From NCBI GenBank assembly GCA_030549335.1, contig CM060198.1:60323953-60387952 (forward strand): DNA of 64,000 bases. Reading direction: 5' to 3'. The notes under the pieces are model-generated. The model did not search any database. It was not told where the DNA came from and was given only the letters and a program-made list of their open reading frames with translations. This DNA comes from Pontederia crassipes (Eukaryota > Streptophyta > Magnoliopsida > Commelinales > Pontederiaceae). The translations under genes were made by a program, and so were the position numbers. Positions 50,757-63,030 of the stretch are shown piece by piece; the stretch's first letter is position 1, and each line of letters begins with the position of its first letter.

Positions 50757-51082
50757 AACACCTTGAATGAGGATTTATTGGGCCGTTAATGGCTCCCTCG
50801 AAGTCCAATGGGCCAATTAGTCGTAACCTGAACCAGCCCATTTAGAGCATTGGATGCACATTTCGGGCCTCGGCTTCCCTTATTGTGCCGACATGGCGGG
50901 ATCCAAAACTGACGATAAAAACACCTGGAATGAGGATTTATTGGGCCGTTAATGGCTCCCTCGAAGTCCAATGGGCCAATTAGTCGTAACCTGAACCAGC
51001 CCATTTAGAGCATTGGATGCACATTTCGGGCCTCGGCCTCCCTTATTGTGCCGACATGGCGGGATCCAAAACTGACGATAAA
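50757..51082. repeat. 163-bp tandem duplication upstream of the PHD-homeodomain gene
   Basis: Two head-to-tail copies, 50757-50919 and 50920-51082, nearly identical by eye (CCTTGAATGAGG versus CCTGGAATGAGG and one T/C change in CGGCTTCCC/CGGCCTCCC). Each copy contains TGGGCC/GGCCCA words (site II-like, TCP-binding in housekeeping promoters) and ends at GACGATAAAAA. The second copy lies immediately before the T/C-rich leader of the downstream gene. Confidence 0.93.
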
Positions 51083-52536
51083 AAAAGAGGCAAAAGCCTT
51101 TTCTTTTTTTTACTTTTTCTCTTTTTCTCCTTTTTCTTTTATTTGCTTTCTTGGCCTGCGACCGTGGCGCTATTTATTCATTTATTTATTTATTTTTCAC
51201 CAGTTTACCGGCTATTTATCGCCATTTTATCTCACCGCGTCTTCTTTTTTGGGTCTCCGTCGAAGCCTCGGGAGGGGCGGTGGGTTTTAGGAGCTCGCGG
51301 ATCCGTTTCCCTCCCCATTTCGGCTTCCTCCTCCTCCTCCTCGCAGGTACTCCCATGGCGATTTCTTGCCCTACTTTGCCTCTTGTCTTCTTGGTGTTTC
51401 TCTGGGTTTTGGGTTTCTTGGTTGCATCGATGGCTCCAACTTGTTTTCTGCTTAGCTGAAGGGGAGAGGTTTCTTCTAGGGTTGTTTATTTTTGGATCTT
51501 GTGGGGTTGGAAGGGCGGACGGGGACATGTAGAGCGTTTTAGGGTTCGTCTTGGCGGAACGATCTTAATAGCTGTTTCATGTAATGGTGCAGAGCCCGTC
51601 GTCGTGTTTTGTTCCGAGGACTTGTATTATTTCTGCTTGATCTTTCCATACCTTAATTGCTGTTAGAATGTGGTAGTGTCATGCTCATGTCGGTTATGTA
51701 AAGTGCTAGCTCTGTTTCAGCTGTTGCCATATGTAAGCGTCCTTTGTATTTAGGTATCTCCAACGAATTATTGTGAAATTGATTCTTCTTTGTATTCGCA
51801 TGCATACAAGCCTTTTTTTGGGATATTTGAAGTTATATTTGCAATTATACCATGGATTGTCACTGCAGTGTTTCTGTTGTGCGCATTTTCTTTGGACATG
51901 TATGTGACTGATTAAACTTGTCAGCTTCTGTCGTAATTGGCTGTGAAACACGAGTTTCAAGGTTTTCGGGTAGTTGTATATAGATTGAAATTTGGAAGAT
52001 TTGACCAACTAATAAAGGTGCTTCAGTTACATATTGTCCTTTTTAGTTTTCTCGAGTGAACTTCTGTTGTGGTGAGAATTAACTTGTTCTTGTTTGCTAA
52101 TCAAGCACAATATGTATCGTGCTGCTGTCATAATCGTTTCCTGCTAAATTTCATTTACTAGAAATATAAGAAATCAACTTATGAATTGTCTTTCGTTTAA
52201 TCTGGTAAATATTCTTGGATCAAATTCTTATTTCTTCTTACTAACCTGGTACTCTGGATGCTGTGATGCAGTAGGATAAAATTTTCCATGGTTTCTGCTA
52301 AATAGTTCATGCCTGTGGTTCTCGAGATGAATAATTTCTTCTGAGATGCATTGATGAGAAACATAATGGTTTCTTTGCTGAAAGGTTTGATATCCACTTG
52401 GAGCAGTGGGAGCCTAGCCCAAAGCTGTAGTTGATAAACATAAGGTTAAGGTGATGCATATTATGCTGTTGAAGGGAAAGAAGGCAAACACCAATATACT
52501 GATGCTAAAAGTAGATGATAAATACCTGGTGCAAGA
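51083..52536 (+). other. Promoter and 5' leader of the PHD-homeodomain gene
   Basis: A pyrimidine-rich, then GC-rich stretch (51090-51345) is followed at 51346 by GTACTC after CGCAG and by AT-rich sequence up to about 52390, resembling a leader exon plus a ~1-kb leader intron. The exact splice sites cannot be fixed. Open frames in 51017-51532 (TTT/CTC-rich) have no similarity. Confidence 0.4.
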
Positions 52537-55500
52537 ATGAAGACGGAGAAAGGGAACAGTCCCCCGAAAATCGGTGCAGGAAGATATCCGTTAAGATCTT
52601 CCAGTGATGGCGCTCGGGTGCTTCGGTCTAAGTCAAATGAGAAAAGTAAGGCTGCTCCTGAGTCTTCAAGCACCCCTGTAATCCCTGCACCTGCAAAACG
52701 GAAAAGAAGGAGAAAAGTAAAAAGAGCTCAAAGTAGTGAACTTTCACTAGTTAGGAAACGCGTGCAATATATGCTCCAGCGAATGAAGTGTGAGCAGAAC
52801 CTACTTGATGCATATTCTAGTGAAGGATGGAAGGGCCTTAGGTTTGTTCATTAGTTAATATACTTTCATGTTGTCTTATGTTCAAGTTTGTTTCACTTAG
52901 ACAATCCTATCAACTTTTTGACCTTTTAGGTTATTAAAACAACTTTATAGCTTTGTAAAAAAAGTGAGTTCTCGAGTAGGTTTTGCTCTCTCTTTCATTA
53001 CGATAACTTTATTATTGGATTCTGATATTTTGATGATTCATTTACTTGATTCTGTTCTGGTGTCTATTTGTGTCACTTGTCATTTGCCCTGAATAGCAAT
53101 CTTTCTGCAGCTTGGAAAAAATTAGGCCTGAGAAGGAGCTTGAGCGAGCTAAGTCTGAAATTTTACGTTGCAAAATAAAAGTTCGCCATGCATTTCGAAC
53201 TCTAGATACATTGCTTTCAGAAGGGAAGATAGATGATTCCTTGTTCGATTCCAAGGGAGAAATTGACAGTGAGGATGTATGTCTGACACATTTGAGCTTA
53301 TTGCATTACATGTCTGTCACACACCCTCTAATACTCGGAAACCCTTATTTATAAGTCTTTGAGTATCTGAAACAAATTTTCATTTTAATGCAGATTTTTT
53401 GTTCTAAATGTGGTTCAAAAGATTTGTCTGCTGATAATGATATCATCCTCTGCGATGGTTGTTGTAACAGAGCACTTCATCAGAAGTGTGTAAACCCGCC
53501 ATTGCAAACATCAGAAAGTAACTGTTTTGCTATTGTTTTCATTTGAACTCAAATTGATTACAACAAACAAAATATAATTTCAGACATTATATTTCTTTTA
53601 CAAAGGATTTCAGACATTCACTAGCTATTTCATGTCTTCTCTTTAGTTCCTCCTGGCGAAGAAGCATGGTTCTGCCCTGAATGTGTCTGCAAGATTGATA
53701 CCCTTGCGTTGGTTAATAAGTTTACTGAAGGAAATCTTTCAATTTTGGACTCATGGGAGGTAAAATCTTTCAATGTGTAGTCTATACTTACTTTTCCTCT
53801 TGGTTACCACCTGCAACGCAAGAAACCCATTTGGTCTCAAGCATTTTCCATCTGAGTTCTATTTTGTTTATGCAGAAAGTTTTTCCTGAAGCTGCAACGT
53901 CCACGAGTGGTGATAAGCAGCTTGGTGACTCTTCCTTTCCATCAGATAATTCAGAAGACGATGATTATGATCCAAATGTTGGAGAATCTGATACCGACAA
54001 TCAGAATGATGCATCATATTCTGAAGGGTCCGATGAATCAGGTCCTTCCAACCAAAAAACAGCTTATGATTATCTAGGTCTCCCATCTGAGGATTCTGAA
54101 GATGACGATTATGATCCAGAGGTTCCAGATCCTTGCAAGGACATGCCAAAAGAAGGGCCACTTTCTGATGGATCAGATTTTTCATCTGATTCTGACGACT
54201 TTTGTGTTGAGCTTAGCAAAATCTCAAATAATAATGAAGTTGCCAAGTTACCTGATGATTCTAGTGGTGCAAGGTATATGATGAAGAAGCATCAACCAAC
54301 GCTGGAGTCAGATCCTGGGCAAGTACAACAAGAATCTTTTGAGACTGCAATTGGAATATTAGGGAGAAGACAACAAGAAACTTTGGATTACCGGAATCCA
54401 TCTGATGTGTGTAGTCATTCCCTATGTTCTATTTGAAATTTCGTAGAAGATGGTCTGCATTTAGTTTCTGTGATGGTGGATTAACTCTTCTTTGATATAC
54501 AACCTAAATACATCCATCTATAAGATTATTCTAACAGTTTAATGTAAAATAATGCCAGGTCGTGTTAGTATTTTATATACACCAATAAAATTCATGTTAG
54601 ATGAACAGTATGTCACCTAAATTTCATTGCAGTCATAATGATCCTATAGCGACAATGCCACCCGGTTTGTGTTTTCCCTTTCCTCCCTGTCATAAGTGAG
54701 CCCCTGATCCTCTGTTCCTTTAATATTTCATAATGTTTTATTCACTAATCAGAACATTTCTGCATTTAAAACATTACTTTTTTCTTCCAGTTCTTGTTTT
54801 TATTCATAATATATCGAAAGATTTGGTTATTAATAGAGCGGAATGACGTCGTAAGATCCATATAGCCGACCCCACCTAGTGGGATAAGGCTTTGTTGTTG
54901 TTGTTGTTGTTGTTCTGTTTTTATTCATTTTGAAGTGTTGTATTCAGTTCTTCCTCTGCTCATTTTGCAACTGCATTCTGAACTGCTTTCCTCAAAAGTT
55001 GATTGTAGTGTCCGAAAATAAAATGTGCCCCCAAAGCCATTCACTCACTCGTTAGGTCAATGATCACAAGTGCCAAAATCTTTCCTATTTTATCAACACT
55101 TAATTCTGGCATTTATATTAAATACTCTCTTACTTGACATTAGCTATGTTGATTATGGTGAGACAAGCGAGGTTGGGGCTCTCGTGGTTGTGTGGGTGGG
55201 TGGTGAAGTTTTCCTTTTTCTTCTTTGTTATCCCTATTGCATTTCTTTTCCATCTCAAAATAAAACTTTTAGCATGCCTTTCCTTCTATTTTTTAGCTGG
55301 CCCTTATCTGTGTTCATAAACATCTTGCACGTCAAAGGAGACTTGTGGGGAATCTTCTCCGTGTTCAAGTGACGATGAAGACTGGATCGAGAAAACAACA
55401 CCTAAGAAGTTTAAGAGAGATGCCAATGAACAAACGATCTCTGTAATGCGAGAAACAAGATCTCAATCCCTTGGGAAGCAAAAGAAGCTGTGTTGTGGCA

Positions 55501-57653
55501 GTCCTAAGCTTGAAGAGGATCACATTGTAGGGCAGCCAGTTACAGATGGAATACAAGTTACACCACGAGGGACCAGGAGTTCTTCTGAGGGAACAGGTCA
55601 AAACTCCAAGCATGATGGATCAAGCACGCCCATTTCAAATGGTAGCAAAAGTTCTTCGTCTATTCGAAAGAACTTTAGTCAAGAAAAATCTCAGGTATTA
55701 CATTTTGGATTGTTTGTGCTGAATGTTGTAAACATTCTATTTGAATCTGTCTCGTATTGCCATGAAACAAGCTTTATAATTCCATGGGTTCTTTTATTAT
55801 GCAACAAAAAACGTGTTCAGTAAAAAAGTTTGTGTTTGGTCCTTTGTTCTTCTTTACTCTGAAGTTAGATTATGGTGAGGGTTATGCCTCAGTCTTGCAG
55901 TCTTTGTTGGTTGATATGCATTATTATATTTCTCCTTAAAATTTCTTATTAATTTCTGATTCTTTGTTCCCAATGTGTGTTATGTAGATAATGATTATTG
56001 TACTGTAATTGCATCCTTGGTTGTTCTGCTGTTAACTATAGGATGATGTCAAAATAGGCATCTGATCCATGAGTACATCATTCTCGTTATATGAGAATGT
56101 GTGATGTAGCAACTAACACTATGAACTGCTCAAAAAAAAAAAAAAAAAAAAACTGACACTATGAATTCTGGGCCAATTCCAAAAATTCCAGAAAATGAGG
56201 AGCTCATATCACAATCTGATTCCCCTGCTGACTATTAGGAAATATGCTTTAGTTTGATGTCAGACATTTGATTGGTTGTTTTCTTTTTCTATTTTGATGG
56301 TTAATTCTGTTTTGCTTTCCTTCTTAGAGTTTTTTGTTATAACCCCTCAATTAAAGCACCAGTCAATGTAGAATGAAGCGTTACAGTTTGATTACCTATA
56401 ATTACTTCTTTTTAGCTCTTGAGCATGGATCCCAAAAAAAAAAAACTCTTAGAGCATGGACTCGCTAATATGGTCCAGAACCCTGTTCTTGTATTCTTTT
56501 CTTGGATAATATGTAGAATATCTTGGTAAAAAAATTGATGTTAATGTTACCTGTAAAATGCAGAAAGAGCTGAAATGATCAACCATGGGAAACAATTTTG
56601 GTTTAGCGTTCTAAAGTTTTATTTTGGTATCGGAGATATATCTCTGTGAAGTGTTTGCTAGTAGTTTACTTCTGACATGTGCATGAAAGAAATTATGTAT
56701 TGTGCTTCTTTCGTTTGGTGGTGTGTGTTGATGTGTACCCCCAAAGAAATGTGTAGTAATATGATTACCCTTCAGGGTCTCCACAGCTATCTCACGAGTG
56801 CTAACAAAAGTTTGATTCTTAAGTGACAATAGGCTTTCATGTCTTCCCCATGTCCTCTTTTTCATTAGAGCCTTTCCATTTTTACATTTTTTCACAGCAA
56901 TTTTCTACCTTGAGCTAGTGCTATGTGATCTTGTGATATGTAACCAACACTGCTTTCTGTTCATAAATGTGAGAACCTTATTTCTCAGGTGCAATTATTT
57001 TCTGTGATATTATTATCAGCACTTAGTTATTACAATTTCGAACTTTAACCTGCAATTTTTTTTCAATTTTATCAAAGAAACTTCATGAGTACTTTAAGGA
57101 AAACCAATATCCAAGCCGGGAGACAAAAGTACGGCTATCAGAAGAACTGGGGATGACACCCAAGCAGGTTCCTCTTTCTCTTGCTAGTTGTGATGTACGT
57201 TTTCTCATTGTTCCTTCAGTTGCACCAATATGATCTCTAGTATTGAATTGACAGGTGGACAGCTGGTTTGCTAACACACGGCATAAGTTTAAAGTTTGCG
57301 TTACCAAGGGAGCTGTTTGTGCAGGACCATCTTTTGAAGGTCTCGCCAAAGAAGTAAATAATCCATTGCATTCCATTGAAGTTCCTTCCGAGGACAGATA
57401 TCAGCCTGGGCTGCCCGCCGAAGTTTCTTCTACAAAAGAAGAAGCCATCGCAGAGTTCAGCAGAAACGATACAAAGTGCAATCATGAGGTGGTGAAGAGC
57501 CCTGAGAGCAACACGAAGTTATCAAATAAAGATAGAGATACTAGAAGTGATAATGTGCAGCATGGAGGCAATGCGTTAGAAATAAAAGATGAAATAGACA
57601 GTGAACGTCGCAAGGCAATAGCTCGGGAATTGAGGAGGATGAAAAATAAGTAG
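52537..57653 (+). CDS. PHD-finger homeodomain protein (HAT3.1/PRH type)
   Basis: Eight coding exons: 52537-52841, 53111-53276, 53394-53517, 53647-53759, 53876-54406, 55338-55694, 57078-57167 and 57255-57653, giving 694 residues in frame throughout. An in-frame TAA at 52519 precedes the ATG. Order: a basic nuclear-localisation run [10 protein letters not shown] (54-63); a conserved leucine-rich block ([17 protein letters not shown]); a PHD finger C4HC3 from residue 160 ([27 protein letters not shown]); two acidic DDDYDP repeats; and near 525-575 a homeodomain ([28 protein letters not shown] with W, F and N of helix 3). This architecture defines plant HAT3.1, PRH and HOX1a proteins, nuclear factors thought to read histone marks and bind T-rich or TNNAA-type DNA. 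The homeodomain resembles HAT3.1 more than PRHA. Intron 5 holds an RTE tail. The acceptor of exon 6 (AAAG|GAG) has a weak pyrimidine tract, so its start could shift by three bases. Confidence 0.93.
54808..54915 (+). mobile_element. Short RTE-derived tail in intron 5 of the PHD-homeodomain gene
   Basis: About 108 bases with CGTAAGATCC, ATAGCCGACCCCACCTAGTG, GGATAAGGC and a (TTG)6 end, i.e. the RTE 3' tail. It is flanked by a perfect 13-base duplication, TGTTTTTATTCAT at 54795-54807 and 54916-54928, which proves insertion by target-primed retrotransposition. It is in the same orientation as the host gene. Confidence 0.9.
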
Positions 57654-58928
57654 GTTAGGATCATGGCTCCCTTGATTGATGCTTGAAGGCAGCATTTTCG
57701 TTGACACTGATAGCGTCATCCATGAATTCCCGAATAACAGACGACAAATTGGTTTGACATTTTCGTTGCCAACTTGGGGTATGTCGTGTCTATATGCGCT
57801 TTTCCATCACCAGTATTTTTCACCAACTTAGCTAAGATGAAGCAAAGTTGAAGATCGATGTTGTATGCTAAATCAGTTGCATTGTCAATCGTCTTGTAAC
57901 GGTGATTCACTACCATAGTAGAAGAAGGTTGCAATATCTTCTCTTCTTGTGATCATATTGCAAACGTTTATTTTGGTCCATGTCGTCTGCAAAAGCAATT
58001 TGTTGTAGAGATTAGGAAGGACCTAATGCACCATGTCGAATACTTGGCTCTTTCTACCTATCAATTCGGATGCAACGAAAAGTCGAATGATTTTGTAACA
58101 GTTGGGTATTGCCAGCCGTCTTCGAATTCCTAGTTATCCGGGTTATAAAAGGGGTCCAAGAATTTGATACATGAGCAATTTAAATTATGGCAATCGTGCC
58201 TAAACCTATTCACCATGGATTACTAATCAGAAAACAAGATGGCCTCCTGGAAATTTTTTGGGATGTGAATTAAATGGGGGAAAAGACTGAAGTGATAGTG
58301 GGTTAAATTATGTATTATGTTTAAGAAAGAAAAAGAGTCCCATACTTTGCAAAGCACAAGTACAAATCATTGTCTTTCCCGCATTTATGGGTGATAATAA
58401 TTAGTACTACAAATCATAGTTTTTTCTGCGTCCGTGGGTGATAATAAATATAATTAGTAATTTAGTAGTAGTAGTATTATTATTGTTTCAACCCAAAATT
58501 GGAAAGGAAAAGTAAAACACCGCCCACAAAGCCTACAACGCCTTTAGTTATTGTACGAAAAGTAAAAAACCGCGCGAATTTGAAACACGTCGCCGCGGCG
58601 GCGCGTCTTCCAAAACCGAGTCAGAAGGAGACGGAATCGGTTTTGGTTTTTTTTGTTGGTAGTTCGCCAAAACAAAAATAAAATAAAATGGAATCTCTCT
58701 CCCCCCGTGTGCCAGTCGAGCTTTCCCGTTTTCCTGCTTTCGAAAACCAAAAAATGGCGGCCTTTCTCCCCCCTCCCTCCTATTTCCCTCTACAAACACG
58801 TACAACCCGCCCCACCACCACCTCCTCCGCCTCCTCCTTTCTCTCACCTCAATACGATCCCTCCGCAGAGAAGCCGTCGAGAGACTCGAGACATCGGAAC
58901 GACTAGGCAGGGGGACGAGGCGTCGCGT
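57654..58928. other. 3' flank of the PHD-homeodomain gene and cyclin promoter
   Basis: No separate gene recognised. The right part (58490-58928) turns GC- and CT-rich and should be the cyclin promoter and leader. A TTTCCCG word at about 58724 is near an E2F site but not a full consensus. No TATA box stands out. Confidence 0.5.
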
Positions 58929-60903
58929 ATGGCCGACAAGGAAAACTGCGCACCCCGCCTCACCCGCGCCGCCTCCAAGAGGGTCGCCATGTCGGCCTGC
59001 TCCAACGCCGCGCCGGGGGCCCCCGCTGAGCAGCCTCCGGCTAAGAGGAAGCGCGTGGCTCTCTGCGACCTGCCCACCCTCGCCAACGCCTCGATTCGTC
59101 CCTGCCTTGATGCCTCCACCACGCCCCCTTCCAAGGCCCCGAGGTTCACTGCGAAGATCAAGGCGCCCCAGGCATCGGCGGCCGCCGAGGAGGGGAAGGC
59201 AGCGTCCGATCTCGGTTTCGCACCCGTCGCCACCACGGCGGACGACTCCGATTCAGGCGTGGATGATCCTCAGATGTGCGCGCATTATGCCTCCGATATC
59301 TATCAGTACCTTAGATCAATGGAGGTATTTAGAGAAATCATTTCAGCTGCGTTGTTCATCGTTTACACAAAAAGAAACTTTTTTTTATGCATTTCGTTAT
59401 CTAGGGATCGGTGGATTAAAAAATAATAGATCGATATTACCTTCACACTGAATTCTAATTGGTCCTGAAATGTGTTGTTTTGAATCCACTTATTAGACGG
59501 AGTCGAAGAGGAGGCCGACGGCTTGTTACATCGAGAAGGTTCAGAAGGATGTCACAGCAAGCATGAGAGGAATCCTAGTGGATTGGTTGGTCGAGGTTGC
59601 CGAGGAGTACAAGCTTGTTTCTGATACACTTTACCTCACGGTCTCCTACGTTGATAGGTTTCTTTCGCACAATGTCATTGGCCGGCAGAGATTACAACTT
59701 CTTGGAGTATCTTCGATGTTCATTGCATCGTTAGTCCTGTCTCTTCCTTCTATTCAATTTGATAGTGCTTTTCGATCTATCTCTTCAATGATGCATTGCA
59801 AGTTGGTGTTTGCTGATGCAGGAAGTATGAAGAGATCACTCCTCCACGCCTGGAAGATTTCTGTTACATAACTGATAATACTTACATGAAACAAGAGGTA
59901 ATCACTGATGTCATGTCTCTTGATCCATCATCTCTTCACTAGTTATCTTATATTGCTTGTCTTGGTCTTTTAATGATTTCATCTGTTTTTTTAATTTTTA
60001 GGTAGCGAATATGGAGACTGATATATTGAAGTTTCTTGACTTTGAGGTTGGCAATCCTACCATTCGAACATTCCTAAGGTAATAGCTTCACTATGTTGAT
60101 ATTATTATGTTTACATGTCATTGCATTTCAATCCTCTACTGCAATGATGATTGTGTGAGATTTTAATAGATTGATAGCCTTTGTCATGATATCTTTGCAG
60201 GCGGTTTGTCAAAGTTGGAGAAGAAAGCAAAGTAAGTATGAGTGTGACTGAAGTTTTACTTGGCTTTTTCACCAAGGCTGACAAAATTTTGAGCTTGTTA
60301 CTGACAATGACCTCTGGTTTCATGCAGTATCCGAGTCAACAATTGGATTTCTTGGCAAGTTACCTTGCTGAATTAAGTCTAGTAGACTATGGCTGCCTTC
60401 GATTCTTGCCATCAGTAGTTGCTGCATCCGCTGTTTTTGTTGCAAGATTCACAATGAACCCAGAAAATCGTCCTTGGGTGAGAACCTGCAGTGTCTTTGG
60501 TCTTTGGAGGATTTTCTATCTTGCATTCTGTGATAGGTCTTCTTGTTACGGCTAACATTCTCCTTTTATATCTTTAAAGAACAAAAGATTACAACAATAT
60601 ACTGGTTACAAGGTGTCTGAGCTGAAAGATTGTGTCCTTGCTATCCATGATTTGCAACTCAACAAGAGATATTCCTCATTGATGGCCATCAAAGACAAAT
60701 ACAAGCAGCATAGGGTATGATCTTGTAGATTGAATCAAAATTTATGTTACGCGCTCACTAATTGTGTCTTTGGCTCCCTCGTACTACAAAAAGGACATTG
60801 AGCTGACCTTTGGCATGTTTCTTTGCAACAGTTCAGATGCGTATCTTCTTTGCTTTCTCTGCCTCAGATTCCTGCTTTATACTTCAAGGAGTTGAATGGT
60901 TGA
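58929..60903 (+). CDS. CYCA3: A3-type cyclin
   Basis: Eight exons: 58929-59324, 59497-59729, 59822-59897, 60002-60078, 60201-60231, 60328-60477, 60580-60714 and 60832-60903, giving 389 residues. A-type cyclins activate CDKs in S and G2; A3 members act from G1/S. The N-terminus has MADKEN, a KEN box at 4-6, and [12 protein letters not shown] (42-53), which fits a destruction box, so APC/C-driven degradation is likely. The cyclin box begins [12 protein letters not shown] and contains [20 protein letters not shown] (from 155), [14 protein letters not shown] and [20 protein letters not shown]; the C-terminal fold has [20 protein letters not shown]. Splices at GCATC|GTTAGT-GCAG|G (Ser codon) and the tiny 31-base exon 5 keep frame. 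The LVDWLVEV plus short length and compact gene support A3 over A1/A2. Confidence 0.95.
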
Positions 60904-63030
60904 TCTTCCTCAGAAGCAAGCTGCACCACAAGGAGCTGTGTGCCTCTGTAAATAGATAAATGAGGATAAAGCTCTTGTTTTGACTTCAGTTTCTGAAATT
61001 AATCTAACGGGCAAGCACTGACTAGTGGTGCTGTTCCAGATGTCTGTCAGCTTTACCAGCTTCATTTTTTGTGCTAGCACAGTAGATACAAGAGTAATTG
61101 ATCAATACAATACATCTTGCTGTGTGTATCATGAGTCTTGCAACTTTGCCTTATTCTTCTTTTGATCCACCGATTTCATTATGCAGCAAAGTGGTATCCT
61201 AATTTTTTATTCGTAGCAAACCAAGTCCCAATGGTTTCTCAGTTATTTGGTTGATGGGGTTCCAAGTGATATTCCGAATGAATAGTACTTTTTTCAATGG
61301 AGTATCATGATATATAATATAATGATTGATGATTAATTAAAAAATAAACAATTTCAATGGGAGAGGGATTTTTTTATTAATTTTAAATCTTAATTAATTG
61401 TTTAAAAAGTGGTCACGAATAATGGAGTGATATCTTGGAAAGAGTGTTGTCCAATTAGCATAAAAATTGAACAACTCTTCTAAACCTTCCAAAATGGCCA
61501 AAAACACATGTACTTTGCCTGCTTAATTTTACAAATTTGGATCAAAATTATAAATATATGATAATTTAGGGAAGGCTCAAAGAAATAATTGAAAACTTAA
61601 TTAAAATAGGAATACTGGTCAAGCAGGAAGTCTCAGTTGTATAGGAGAAAAATAAAAAAGACTCAACCTAATCTAAATCAAGATTAAGATCAAGATCGAT
61701 CTCTAATCTTGCTTTAAACTGAGCCGAGATTAAAAAAGTTTTAAGAAATTGGGGCATCATGATCACTTCCCTATTTATAATATCTTCTATATATTCACAC
61801 GATTTGTTTTAAACTAATTTAATTCTTACAACTTAAGAAAAATGCATCCAATTTTACAATAACATTATGATATCCACCTTAGCAATGAAAGTTGCTATAG
61901 ACCGGATAATATTTCTTTTATAAATAAAGATATCGAGTTGGAACCTTTAACTTCTAATTATCATGTCTTAAAGGTCGTATCATTATTTCAAGAATAACGG
62001 AATTTTTTTATTCAATAAATGTTGTTATGTATAAGGCCCTTTAACCTCATTTTGTAAATATTAATCGATCTTTTTTTAAATTTAATGAAGCATCAAATTA
62101 ACTACATTTTAGAGTTATATCAAATCATCATTATATTCTTATTTAATGAGCATCCCATTATTTAATGTCATTATTCCTTAAGTAACATGTCCTTATTTTA
62201 ATGTCACTCGACGTAAAATTGCCCTATCATGTAATATTATTAAGTCACAATTGAAATAACGTGGCCAACTCCATCATATTATGGAAAGTATTTAATACTA
62301 TTTTTTATATTCTAAAAATATACAGATATAAATTGAAGCATAATTATATTCTTAACTTATGTAGTTTTGCAGGAACATAAATAAATTATAAGTGCTCAAT
62401 TATGTATCCTTCAAAGATTATTTTGTTGTAGCATATAACGTTAATCACCAATTAGAACAAAAATTGATTAAATACAAATAAATTATATCTTAAATCGAAC
62501 GTCTAATTATAATTTATGGTGAATGAGATTCTTTCACTCCAACATTTTTTCGGCATGATTGAAAAACGATATCGACCATTCCGCTGGTGCTATGTTAAAA
62601 AATGCATACTTCATGAAGATCAGACTATTATCAAATTTCGTTTAAATCGTCTTATAATATGTATTATAAATAAAATTTCTAATATTTTTTATATTTATAA
62701 AAAATCGAATTCGACACATTAATTAAGCTTAATACTCCATCCTAGTCTCGTTTCACTTTTTTTTCGATCATGATCAATGACCTATCGATGTCTAAGACTA
62801 CTAGCACTCGACTAATTCAGTGTTCTAATTAACACGAGGACACAACTCCGCTGCCAATCCCGTTCCGCTTTAGCATATGTTGCGAAATCGCAGGATACAT
62901 AAGTGAGCGTTATCTATTGGAATGTAACGGCGATACGGAGGAGTACGACGGCTAAAGGAGCGAAAGGGGCGGCACCTGTGGACTTCATCTCTATCCAGTC
63001 GGCGGTCCGACGGCGGCGAAGGTCTGTGAG
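60904..63030. other. Intergenic between cyclin and TIP41-like gene
   Basis: After the cyclin 3' UTR (to about 61150) comes AT-rich sequence without recognisable genes; the frame at 62516-62722 has no similarity. A good copy of the dispersed repeat (CGATGTCTAAGACTACTAGC, then ACTCGACTAATTCAG) lies at 62786-62820. GC content rises after 62900, marking the promoter/leader of the next gene. Confidence 0.5.
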
